Origin: Paraphysoderma sedebokerense
Lineage: Eukaryota; Blastocladiomycota; Physodermatomycetes; Physodermatales; Physodermataceae
Direction of reading: 5' to 3'
NCBI GenBank assembly: GCA_025602915.1
Contig: JAHLJZ010000029.1
Location: 124,001 to 188,000 of the forward strand
Length of the DNA stretch: 64,000 bases
Each line of letters opens with the position of its first letter. Position 1 is the stretch's first letter. Both the position numbers and the translations under genes were made by a program. The notes beneath the pieces were generated by a model, which was not told the DNA's origin, made no database searches, and saw nothing but the letters and a program-made list of their open reading frames with translations. Shown piece by piece: positions 24,639-35,238 of this stretch.

Positions 24639-26850
24639 ATGATATCGCTAAATTTTCAATCTTTCACCTTCATTGACCTGCTCGTGACATTAGTGTATTT
24701 CCTTGTCGGGTACTTAGTTTTTGCTTCGCTCAAAATTCAATTGGAAAGGATATATTACTTTTCCAAAATACCGGGGCCATCAACATGGAATCCTTTTCTC
24801 GGTATGTACTATTGAATTAATGAATGATAAGTGTTGTGGAGAACTCAATCGCTAATCCTTGCTTGCATGCGAAGGCCACCTTTCCGAAATCATGAACGAC
24901 ATCCCTATGGCCCCGCAGAAAAGGTGGGCTGAAAAGTACGGTAGAGACCCTAACTATAAAGGATTCATAAAATATCAAGGGATGTTCGGACGGGCTGTAT
25001 GTGCGTATTTCGAAAAACATTTTTATAACCGAGTTAGATTTTGACTTCTAGGAACATTTATTAGTGTTAGTTCTTGACCCAAAATGCTTTCGACACATTT
25101 TGTCAACGAAAAGTTATGCGTACAAAAAGTCCCAAATGCAGAATGTGGTCAAGGAAGTAGTAGGCGAGAACGGACTGCTTGTAATAGAGGTCAGTCTAAA
25201 CTATGTTTGCTTCGAAAACATGTTCTTACCCCTTGTAAGGATGGTTCATACTAATCAAGTCTGGTCTTCCTAGGGAAAACATCATCAACGCATTCGGCGG
25301 TTGCTCAACCCTGTCTTCAATCTCAAATACCTCAAAAACATGGTCGGAATTTTTTCAGATTTCGCTGTTCAATTGAAAGATAAATGGGGTAACGAAGTTG
25401 ATCAACATGGTGGAGAAGCCATAATTGATATCCACGAAGGTATAATTTGGTGCTTGAGTCAGCATTGAGAACGGAGAATGATCCTAATTCTGAATCCTTA
25501 GATGCAACAAAGGCGACCCTGGACGTTATTGGAGTAGCTGCCTTCGATTTTGATTTTGGGGCACTAAAAAAGAATTCGACAACTCTATACCAGGCTTACA
25601 ATATCGTCGTTCATTTTTTCCTCCTCAATGCTTATTTTATCATACGATTCATATTTCCTCCGTTTAAGCATTTGAATTTACCACCAGAACAAAGATTCCG
25701 GTCGGCTCAAGGAATGATTGAAAAATCAGTCGAGGAAATTATTAACACGAAGAAGTTGGAATATTCTGAGGGAATGGAAAGAAGAGAATCCTTATTGACT
25801 ATCCTTTTGATGGAATTAAAGATGCAGAATGATTCTTTAACCGACATTGAAGTCAGAGATCAAGGTATCATATCAATTCGGACCTACTATCATGAATATG
25901 ACTAATGTAACTTTCATAGTATTAACATTCTTAGGAGCTGTAAGTTCCTGGCAACTTATCTGATCTTCGGTTCACTTTCACTGACACCGCTCTTTCTAAT
26001 ATAGGGGCACGAAGTATATCAGAAACTGCTTTTCCGGTTTAGATATAATTGGTTGCTGACACTTTTTCAATGATGCAGACGACAGCTGTCGCCCTCAGTT
26101 GGTCCCTGCTTCTGATCGCCCAGCATCCCAAAACTCAGAATAAATTACGCGAAACTCTTGTCGATCTCCCTGATAGCGCCCTAACATTTGACGAACTGAA
26201 TAACCTAAAGTACCTTGGATATGTTGTAAATGAGATATTAAGAATTAGACCGTAGGCATTTGACTATTTTTTCTAGCGCCGTGTCGCTGAAGCTAACTTC
26301 TCTGTAGTCCTGCCCCTTTTTTAATGAGAGAGGCCTCTCAAGATGACGTGATCAACGACGTTTTCATACCGAAAGGAACAACATTGGTGCTTTTTACGGT
26401 TCTAAATTTATTTTATTCTACCCATTCTTTGGAGGCAACCTGCTAATTGCCTATGGAGCAGGGTATTACACAATTAGATAAGAATTTGTGGGGAGATGAT
26501 GCCGAGGTTTTCAACCCGGAACGATGGGCGAATCTCCAAGCGGCTCCCGATGCAAATGATGATCCCAGCACATTGAACTCTACGTTCCATCCATACCAGT
26601 ACCTTCCATTCTCTGCGGGGCCAAAAGGCTGTATAGGTAAATTTCCTTTGGCAGGTGTGTGACGGTTGGCGATACACTAAATTAAACAATCCAAGGTCGA
26701 CAATTTGCGCTGGTTGAATTAAAGTGTCTTTTGGCGGTCTTAATTAAAAATTTTCACTTCAAGGTAGTTGAAGGTGATGTTGTTGTACCAGAGCAGACAA
26801 TCACTCTTCGTCCGTCTCCTACTGTCAGATTGAGGGTAACGAGAGTTTAA
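24639..26850 (+). CDS. Cytochrome P450 monooxygenase, membrane-anchored (copy 2 of a tandem pair)
   Basis: Paralogue of the upstream P450, alike over its whole length. ATG 24639 gives the anchor (FIDLLVTLVYFLVGYLVFAS) and hinge IPGPSTW. Motifs: GKHHQRIRRLLNPVFNLKYL, I-helix VLTFLGAGHETTAVALSW, VNEILRIRP (ExxR), FNPERW, and haem loop FSAGPKGCIGRQFA, where the usual Arg of FxxGxRxCxG is Lys (a known tolerated variant). The I-helix is built from a 20-nt exon (25920-25939, VLTFLGA) and a 9-nt exon (26005-26013, GHE). Introns after CIG and after the IHE segment sit at the same places as in copy 1, so the structure predates the duplication, while the 20-nt exon boundary is specific to this copy. 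It ends VRLRVTRV. Around 26440-26460 the exon edge is uncertain. Confidence 0.88.
26005..26013 (+). other. 9-nt micro-exon in P450 copy 2
   Basis: GGGCACGAA between an ATATAG acceptor and a GTATATC donor encodes exactly Gly-His-Glu of the I-helix motif. It is preceded by a 20-nt exon (25920-25939) that encodes the remaining VLTFLGA, so two very small exons follow one another. Confidence 0.75.
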
Positions 26851-27003
26851 AATTGAATTGCGTCTTTTTGGGGTCGAAATATAACAAATTTATTATCGGA
26901 TATTGTTGCGTCCTATTTCTTTGGATTATTTGTACATTTGTATTATTCAATAAGAATTCAGATATATTACAACTGTCGTATTAACTGCTTTTCGCGAGTC
27001 GCT

Positions 27004-28445
27004 TTAAGCATCTCCACTGATACCATCTTCCTGTAAATCTCTGTGCGTTTCGTCGTCCTTTCGATTCTGTTCTGCTTTCTTTCTACCCACTTCAGTGGCG
27101 ATTCTTTTAGCCTCCAACAATCTCTGTTGCCTAGCCAGGATCGTCTCCTTTACACTCAATAACTTACTACGATCTGACCTCGACTTCGGATTATTCCATC
27201 CGTAGGAATATTTGGGTTCTGGAATGACCTTTTCCTTTGTAGGGTGAATGGCATCTGTCGAGTCAAAACCGGCTAGAACTTTACTTCGAACTGGATTCTT
27301 AGATTTCGGAGTCTCATCCTCAGAGTTGACTTCTTCATTCCTGTCTCTTTCATCTACCATATCGCCCTCCTGAATAGTATCCGAGTCATTTCCGTTATTA
27401 GAAGGTGCTATCGGCCGCTCACCTCGGTAAAGAGAGCGCGCAGAATGACTACGCACAATGAATCCATCATTATCAGAAGACTGAATATGTGATGTTCTCG
27501 TACTATTTCGAAAGCTTGTTTCATGCTGATCATTGTCGAAATCTGGACTAAGCCCGCCGCGGGTCCCAGGAGAAGAATTTCGCCATCCTTCTTCGCTTCG
27601 ATGCCGTCGTCTACTGTCTTCCTTGTGCGTACGAGACCTCTTTCTTCCTCCTGTCGAATAGCTGTCTCTGCTTGCATTCCGTTTTTGAGGCTCCTTCTGG
27701 ATCCTTCGTTCCTCTTCAATAGCCCTTCGCTTTTGAATGTTGAACCATTCTTTGTCTGTATAGAATACTTTTTCAGGCATCTCCAGGGAAGGAGAGGTAC
27801 CATTAATGACAAAAAATCCACTTCCGAGGTCTACATAATCCTCACTTATGTCCTCGAAGTTTCCTTCCAGTTCAAACTCGAACCCATAAAACCGTTCAAA
27901 TAGTATCTTGAATTCCTCCTGAGTCATTCTGGTGCGAGTTTTAATGAGGGATGAGACTAATTCATTGACAAATTCGCCATCGACGTCGAACGAACTTAGA
28001 TCTGTTTGACGAACGAAAAACGCTTGATCGATGGGTTGGCCGATGATTTCGAGATGGAAGAGTGAAGGATATCGGGATAAATATTCAAATAGAGGATTAA
28101 GATTCGATTGATCGAATTCACATGGATTGAGTGCAATACCGTAAGCGTCTTCGAAGGATGTGCCGATATCTAGTAACCGAATAAATGCCCCAGGTGTTTC
28201 CTTGAGAAAACTGGCATTTCATTCGCAACAACAGACGAAGAGAGCAATTCAAAAGAATTCATAATCAAATCAGATAAAAGCGAATCATAGGGCATTAATT
28301 TGCAACCATTGTATTCAATCGCTGCAAGCAAAAGCAATGAAATATCCACTTACTGTTCAATGGCCGCCGCCCAATTTTGTATGGGCCGATGATTTTGGTT
28401 TGATGGAGATTCCTCTCTGGCATTTTCTTCTGTAATTACAGACAT
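27004..28445 (-). CDS. Unknown nuclear-type protein with K/R/S/E-rich C-terminal half
   Basis: Not recognised. The N-terminal part is globular: NWAAAIEHFLKETPGAFIRL joins across an intron of about 150 bases, then GTSFEDAYGIALNPCEFDQ, then LFEYLSRYPSLFHLEIIGQ, a leucine-rich stretch. It continues FVNELVSSLIKTRTRMTQEE and FYGFEFELEGNFEDISEDYV. The C-terminal 200 residues are charged and disordered: EEERRIQKEPQKRNASRD, GRKRSRTHKEDSRRRHRSEE, then acidic patches and a final coiled coil ETILARQQRLLEAKRIATEV. This composition is common in nuclear RNA-processing proteins, but that is only composition. ATG 28445 is the first in-frame start seen; an open coiled-coil-like stretch (QVETRQKELQTLSSLKS, about 28510-28590) upstream may be an earlier exon, so the true start may lie further right. 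Confidence 0.6.
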
Positions 28446-29481
28446 GTTTGCTTGTAATTGCTCAAGTGTGTATTGATAAATTTCTGAGACATTAACCAGA
28501 TGTGAGCGTCACCGTAGAAGATTTTTCTGGGACCGATTTTAGACTCGAAAGTGTTTGAAGTTCCTTTTGGCGTGTTTCAACTTGCTGTGGATGGAAATCG
28601 CATTAACACAGAGTATCAGGGACGATATGTAATTAGGGTTATGGTATCATATACTTGGTTCTCTGTAAGGTCATTTTTGCCTGTCAACATATAATACAGT
28701 GGTCAGCAAGTCTTCCTCGCTACATGTGAGCTCAGTGTAACCATGTCTGTTTCACTGCGCGAGGCTGCCCGCTACTATTAACTATACACGATACTAAGGT
28801 GAGCGACCCGGGTAGGGTAAACTAGCGTATGGTCAAAACCAATAATAAAGAGCTGAAAGGAATCTCTTCAAAAGAGCAATACGCTGTAGTCACATTGGAA
28901 GAAGTTAATTGGGGTTTCTCGCATAATAAATTCACCGACAGCAGAAATAAGTATCTTATGGCATCATATGAGCATATAGGAACTTTATTTGACCTGTTGA
29001 ATTTGTACTCAACAGTATGCACCATAGAAACATTAGATTATCCCAATCATTTTGAGAACTAGTTACAAGATTATAAATTGTCCAGAGGGAATAATGTTCA
29101 ACACTTGAATAGATTTAACCAGTACTCACCACAGATTTAAAAAAATGAAAGCGCAATAGTTTCCTATCGTACAAGTAGAAAGACTGAATGAAACCTGAAT
29201 TATCATCCCTCCGGTTGAAACTCTGCAGACAAGACCAAACACTACACGCACTTGTAAATCGAAAATCACGACAAAAATAAGTTGAAGTCATTACAATAAT
29301 TTTGCCCAGCAGTGCAAATAGCTTTGAAATGCAAAATAAATATGAAATAAAAAATTGCTGTCCCGGCCCGTGTACCAGGAATATCTATGGCCGACCTCTT
29401 ACTTCGAACACATGCCACACACGGCAATGACGACGGCCGCTTTTAAGATTCGGTAGATTTTGGTATCTCGGACAAGATCAG
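28446..29481. other. Gene-poor stretch
   Basis: About 1 kb. The first 150 bases may contain 5' exons of the neighbouring minus-strand gene. A 77-codon plus-strand frame (28829-29062) has no recognisable features. The rest is AT-rich and I see no RNA gene or repeat in it. Confidence 0.4.
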
Positions 29482-29968
29482 TTATGTGTGATCACCGTTA
29501 ACTGGCTCAGCGTTGCATACTCTCTTCTCCGTCACGCCATTTTCAAACTTTAAAATCACTGTCATCTCGCCGTATTCTCCGATTGTTCCCGTCAATGTTT
29601 GCACTTCAGAGAAAATTTTGGCATCTGCTTCTTCCATCATGCTACAACTTCTTTTCCTTGTTTTTAATGCGGATGCGGAAGAAAGCTTCGGCAATTGTAT
29701 ACTGCTTGATGAATGAAGCAATAAGCAATTCGGGACATTGATGTCGTAAACAAGAACAGTCACTGTTGGAGTTGCGGGATCATAGCCGGGCGAGGACGAG
29801 GAACTTAGGCCGCAGAGATATACGAATGATATGGTTAACTGTTCGGTATGTGGAGTTGAAGTAGTAACCACATGTAAGTGAGTGATCTTGCGAAGCCGCT
29901 GTTACCGCAATAGAAAAGGGTATCAACTGGTTAATTGTGAATCTCACAAAATTCAGCAAACATCGCAA
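29482..29968 (-). CDS. Possible secreted or membrane-lumenal protein, unknown (partial model)
   Basis: Not recognised, and the model is weak. A minus-strand frame of about 129 codons (29482-29871) reads TTSTPHTEQLTISFVYLCGL, then PATPTVTVLVYDINVPNC, then MMEEADAKIFSEVQTLTGTI and EYGEMTVILKFENGVTEKR. The alternation of hydrophobic and polar residues suggests beta strands, as in an extracellular domain. A second frame begins at ATG 29968 with FTINQLIPFSIAVTAASQDH, which looks like a signal peptide, but I could not find a phase-correct intron joining the two. The true gene may start in that exon. Coding status is likely but unproven. Confidence 0.35.
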
Positions 29969-30112
29969 ACAGTACCACTATCTCAACTTGACTTTTCAAT
30001 TTGTAGCCACTTGGACACTTTGGATCAGCAGCAAAAACTTGAAGGAAGTTCTACATAATAGACTGGAATTAGCACCGATGGTTTATAAGCAAACATCAGA
30101 ACAGAACAGGAA

Positions 30113-32138
30113 TTAAATGAATACCCCGGAAGCAACAACATTAATTCTCTTATCCTCTGAGATGGCACTAATAGTCTCGTCATTGAAATTCTGTGCACGG
30201 AACGGAGTACTGACGCTTGTAAAATTATCAATAGACGTTCGAGCCTCACGGGAGACCTTCAATCCAACAACAGAACCATCAGTTGTATGTGGGTGTAAGT
30301 CACGTTGGGCGTTGATTTCAGCTTCGTCCAAGGTAACTGTCGAAGCATCCGATATGTTGGAGTCGATAGACGGACTTCGCTTATGGTTTGACTTTGATTC
30401 TGCGAACTCTCGTTCCGGATTAATCTTCAGTATCTTTCGTCGAGGGCTATCAAGTAGTGCCTGCGTTTCTGCTCTAGTGACACCATGAATGTCTCGTTTA
30501 TGAAGGTGCAAGGGTATTGAGTTAAACCGGACATCTTTCGCAGGTCGGGCAGAGTTAGCCCCACTGTTGGCGTTGTTGAAACTTCTCTGTCGCGCCTCTG
30601 AATCAATAAGATTATATCAACTTATGTTCAAATCGACAATAGAAATATGCTCACATACGCTGGACAAACTTAGCAGAAAGCTTTCCCCGTACATTTCGCT
30701 TGGTCGGAGAAATGAGTGCAGCCATTAAACTCGATTGCGCGGAATCATTAACGGAAATACTTTTGGTTCGAGGGATCTCTTCCGAGCTCGAGGATGACAA
30801 GAGAAGAGGATTCTGAATTTGATCGACCGACAAAATTACAAACAGTTGAAGTTACATGTTTGATTGCAAAAATACGAGAAAGAAAGAGAAGAGGTAATTA
30901 CTGGATTCAATATATTTTGAACAGCAGCAAGCTCGGCCTGTACGTCAGCTTTCATCTAGCACAATAATGTATTCCTAAATTAGCGGACCGAATGACTAAT
31001 ACGAAGCATTTACAGCCTACCTGAGAGTTTCTGACGTGAGGTAGTAGTTTATCAACCATTTTCTGAAGTTTCTCGGCGGCAGGACCGACAGCATTGCAAA
31101 CTAAATGTAGTTTCTTGTTATGGTGTACAACCTACATCAGGAAAATAAGCGAGTGTTACAAGAATGTATTTATTTCTTAAAAAAGTTGGGCATGTTCGGT
31201 CGTTTGACGTTTCCCAAATTGCACAGGTGAACAATTCCGAGATCTCGACCCTACCGTTTGGAGTTCTTGCTTCGCTATGTTCGCATCCTTCCTTTCTTTT
31301 TCCAAGATATTTATAGCCTTGATTAGATGGTAAAAGAAAAATGGTGTTTATGTATTGAAATCAGTAAATCTAAAATTCTGGAAATTGAGGAAGGGGAGAT
31401 TTGGGCACACACTTGAACGTAACTTTCATGTAAGGATTGGGCTTCCTTGGTTTGTCGTTCAAGTTCGGCAATGACACCATGGTAAGAGGCTTGAAGTAAT
31501 TGGATTGCTTCTCTCAATTTACTAGCATTTTCAGGATTGCTTACTAGCTCAGTTATTGGCGTGATGGATCTGTCTGACTCGGTCGAGTTCTTTAACTGAC
31601 TTGTGGTAAGCGAAGAAATTTGAGTGGATGCTGGATCCGGGTCGGCGAATATCTTCGTCTTAATTTGTGACGCTGGTTGAAATGCGGAAGATGAAGATGG
31701 GAAATATTTCGGAGGTGAGGGAGGTTTGGCCGAGGGAGAGAGCATATAGGCGGAGGAAGTTGACGAAGACCACGAGGAGGTAGTTGATACAGACAGAGGA
31801 GTGGGTTTAACAATAATACTCTTGGTAGTAGGAGTTGACGGAGGGAATATCATCTCCGTTGAGGAAAAAACTGATGCTGAGGGGCTAGGAGATGTCTTTT
31901 CTTGCAACATCTCCTGTTCAGGTGAATTGTCCTATACGCTGATGTCAAGGAGGTACGAATCCGTCAGCGTTTCTGGGATCAACTCTTGTAGTTTATTTGA
32001 GGACGGCAGTTTCAGGGAATGCAGATACACGGCACGGAAGAGGTGAAGGACGAGATGGTTGAGGAGGATGGAGAGAGCTTTTGTCGCTGCGTCCAGCGTT
32101 TCCCTTCTTTCGCGTCTCATCAGAATGCTATGGCTCAT
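30113..32138 (-). CDS. Unknown S/T/P-rich coiled-coil protein
   Basis: Not recognised. The N-terminus (ATG 32138) is helical: RRETLDAATKALSILLNHLV, LHLFRAVYLHSLKLPSS. An S/T/P-rich linker follows (31600-31900), then a coiled-coil region spread over several exons: NASKLREAIQLLQASYHGVI, AELERQTKEAQSLHESYVQ, AINILEKERKDANIAKQELQ, LQKMVDKLLPHVRNSQKADV. The C-terminus is disordered with basic and S-rich patches (KRNVRGKLSAKFVQRM; KSNHKRSPSIDSNISDAST). The architecture (helical bundle, linker, coiled coil, basic tail) suggests a scaffold or cytoskeletal adaptor; that is inference. Odd point: between DIS and EMLQEKT the frame carries a TAG that is removed only if a 24-nt GT...AG segment (31914-31937) is spliced out; otherwise translation would have to begin at ATG 31910. 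Confidence 0.6.
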
Positions 32139-32259
32139 GCATCAGAATCGAATATCTGGGAGAGACTAACAGAATTTTATTGTACGACATTAATAATATA
32201 TATTCACTATTGTAATCTACACTTTGCCACTCTGAATATTTGCATTCAGTTTCTCTTGT

Positions 32260-32984
32260 TTATTGTTTATAGACACATCCGTCCTGAACGGTTCTTCTTT
32301 GATCAGTCAGATCAAAGCCAATAGTTAACAATTCTTTACGAATGGATTGGAATGTCTCTTCGGGTAAAGTAGGGTCGCGAGCAATAATCCAGACATTGGA
32401 ACCACCAACTACAGGAGAGGAAAGACAAGCGGTCAGCTGGCCAATCGCAGCGAGAACTAGAATCAACTGATGAACAGAGAATACATACAAGGAGAATCAG
32501 AACATGACACAATTCCAGCCCATTGGTAATTCTCTTCATCGAGAGCGACCACTTCATAAGGTGATTCGGGACCAAAGAAGGTCACTGCCAATTTTCCCGG
32601 ACCAACCACTCTAGCCGATCCAGTGTTTCCAGTCCTTCCACCTTCTACGCCTCCTTTGTTACACTCATTGCGAACATTGATGAGTCCAGTTGGAAGCAAG
32701 GTGTACTCGGCTGTCGTACAGAAACAATCACGGCCTTGGAAAAAGCTCTCGGAACTGGCGAGTTCGTACCACTAAAACCGGGAAACAAAGATATTAGTAC
32801 TAACGTCGTGAAAATTATATATCAAGTTCTAGGCTTTAGAAAGTACCTTGCCGACGTATCTGCCGAAATCAACATTCTTTGTGGTGTAGTTTTGAGTTTT
32901 GCAGGCGCCAATTAGACCGCGAGCAGCTTCGACTTGAGAAACCAAGGCCAAGGCAGCGACAAAAGCAATAAAGAAGGATTTCAT
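32260..32984 (-). CDS. Secreted lipocalin (apolipoprotein D/Blc-like)
   Basis: A small extracellular carrier of hydrophobic ligands. ATG 32984 opens with a clear signal peptide (MKSFFIAFVAALALVSQVEA, cleavage probably before AARG). The lipocalin fingerprint follows: DFGRYVGKWYELASSE contains the invariant GxWYE and, after an intron, INVRNECNKGG, then VTFFGPESPYEVVALDEENY and, in the last exon, NVWIIARDPTLPEETF, corresponding to the third conserved lipocalin region (W-x-x-x-R). Four or more cysteines (CFC, CNKGG, CSDSPC, GCVYKQ) could form disulphides. Three introns. A good TATA box lies about 60 bases upstream. Among fungi lipocalins are sporadic, and the closest familiar relatives are bacterial Blc and animal ApoD. 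Confidence 0.85.
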
Positions 32985-33040
32985 TTTTGAGGATCTGAAT
33001 TAATAGTTGTCGAGTTGATACTGTGAATGGAGTCTTGTCC

Positions 33041-33050
33041 CCTTTTTATA
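33041..33050 (-). promoter_or_regulatory. TATA box of the lipocalin gene
   Basis: TATAAAAAGG on the minus strand, 57-66 bases upstream of the lipocalin ATG, a spacing that leaves room for a 25-35 base gap and a short leader. It is one of the clearest core-promoter elements in the window and suggests a regulated, strongly expressed secreted protein. Confidence 0.6.
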
Positions 33051-33895
33051 GTGGAAATCTCAACATGTTTAATCATTTGGATCGGCGATGCAAAAGACGA
33101 AGGAACAGAAAAAAAATGGCGACTACGTCACATGCGAGATAGGCTTCGATGAGTAATCTGAACACAAACAATCTAAAATCGAGGTGTCGGAACAGGGTCA
33201 AAAACTATCAAGGTAATACTGCGAAAATGGCAGAGAACGTCAGAAGCGAACGTTCGAATTACAAATGAGTTCAGCGGCATTTAAAGGCGTGGTGTATGAT
33301 TCCGTCCGATCACACCAATGAGGCGGTTCACCGAGTCCGCTTAGCATGAGATCTGTCGCGTTTCCACTGCGGACAATTGCGGAGTGCGGACATTCGTTTT
33401 TCCTTGCCGTCTTATTTCTCGGGCTCATCTATATTTCATGTGGGAACACTGATTTTATAATTAAATCTCATGCGTGCTAAGGAGAAGAGAAGGAAGGTTT
33501 TGTCCGAGATTCACACAAGTGTTCGCCTGCTACATGTTCATAGGTAGTGTGGCCTCTAAATCAAACCCGATAGCCCACGCTTACAAATCCCATAAGGGAT
33601 CGAGGGAGGTATGCTAATGGGGCGATTAGAATAATGGTATAAGTAGTCGCGGATTTAGCATGAACTGGCGACTATGGGTTCTAATGGGACCCCGAAGCAC
33701 TCATCTAAGGGTACTGGCGTCAAATCTTGATGTCAACATGAATTGGGAGAGACTGATGATATAGAAAGTCATGATTTTTTAATGACTCTAAAAATACAGA
33801 GAATACGATATTATAGTCAATGTACTCGGCATGCCCAACTCTAGATCACTCCCATCATCTCTACTCTACCCAACACATAGCGAGCAACTTATCAA
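33051..33895. other. Intergenic region
   Basis: About 850 bases between the lipocalin promoter and the stop of the next minus-strand gene. Short open frames are present but none shows coding features. No tRNA-like internal promoter or repeat is seen. Confidence 0.45.
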
Positions 33896-34933
33896 CTATT
33901 TCGAATTCCGAGAACAGTTCAAAACTATATTCTGAAATCTTCTCATAGCCCCACCGGAATGCCAAAAGGATGTCTCAGCTGCCATCCCTAATGAGAAATC
34001 CAACGTTATATTTCCATTCTTCCAACAATCTTCAACCATGCGTGACACTATTTGGAATAGCGAAGGTGAATTATCCACCTTGTTGATCACTGCTTTTGAA
34101 CGAATTTGGCTAGTCTCGTTATACAAGGGGTTAGCTGTCGGTGGTGGAGGTGCGCTAGCATCGGGCAGTCGAAGGGCGTAAGGGAATTTAAATGATGTTG
34201 TCTGATGTGAGAGGAACTGGAGATTTTGGCCTGATAGATAGCCATGACCTATGGGCGCTGGAGGTGAAAAAGCCGGATAGTAACCCTGGTTTGTCATATC
34301 CAGTACATTAGCACGAATAATCATCTCGTTGAGTTACCTGACAACTGTGGAAAGTGATACATACAAAAACGGTCACATTCACATTTTTCAGATCAACCAG
34401 GAGAGGATTGTACACATTAACGTCCATAATCAGCGGAATTTCGAGGCTGGCGATTCAGAATATAAGTAATTAGACTGTATTCATTTAAGGCTTCATTTAG
34501 AGCTGGGACCTCACCTCGGCGGAGATAACTCCAGTTTCACTCCACTCAATGAGTCTATCCTAATATTTTCGACCTCAATATTTAATATCCTTGGATACAC
34601 AAATAAGGTGCCAATTAAAAGAAGAATCACAACAGAAAGGATGCCGAAAGGTATCATGTTCAAACAATAATCGCTTGTCCACTTCTTCTTCCGCTCCGCA
34701 GTGCATTCTGCCCCAGATTCATTTTGCGGGACAGCCACATAAGGCCCTTGCGATGGCATATGATGTATGACATGGTGGCCAATTGAGGCCGATGAGGAAT
34801 CTTGGGGAGTCGAAGAAGGAGAAGGAAAGGTTGAATATGAAATCTTCGGACGATGTAGGAGAGGTTGGGCAACTTGATTTGAAGACGAGGAATATGGGGG
34901 TGGTTGTTCGATTAGGGGTTGTTTTCCGGACAT
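33896..34933 (-). CDS. Single-pass membrane protein with LEA-2 (NDR1/Hin1-like) domain
   Basis: ATG 34933 gives a proline/serine-rich cytosolic tail of about 85 residues (QPLIEQPPPYSSSS), a basic stop-transfer signal (ERKKKW) and one transmembrane helix (MIPFGILSVVILLLIGTLFV). The outside portion starts ILNIEVENIRIDSLSGVKLE and, after an intron, IPLIMDVNVYNPLLVDLKNV, matching the LEA-2 pattern of an Asn-Pro within a strand. It continues VIIRANVLDMTNQGYYP and SFKFPYALRLPDASAPPPP. LEA-2 domains bind or transfer lipids in some proteins (the yeast vacuolar protein Tag1 and plant NDR1 relatives). Two introns. A PPPY motif at the N-terminus could recruit a Rsp5/Nedd4-type WW-domain ligase. The family call is by pattern and moderately secure. 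Confidence 0.6.
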
Positions 34934-35238
34934 ACTATATTAACGGTCGATATCGCTGTAAATTTAACCGTGGCCTCAGAATATATAGTTATATTGCTCA
35001 AAGGTCACAGTTTTAATCAAGTTCCGCTGACCTGATCAACTGGCCCAATTGTGTGAAAAATTAAGCGTGACCAAGCGTCACTGAGCTCGCTCAAATTGGG
35101 CATGCATGTATAATTTTGGGGAGAGCCTTTTTGACTTGTGTTGATGCTAATTTGCTTGCATTAATAGTGGTATATGATAAATCATAAAATATATTTACTG
35201 GCATATTACATTTGCATAACAGAACGTGAGCATAATAT

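Noticed and set aside
28829-29062. 77-codon plus-strand frame
   Set aside because: No family motif, no hydrophobic pattern and no splice partners; likely chance in AT-rich DNA.
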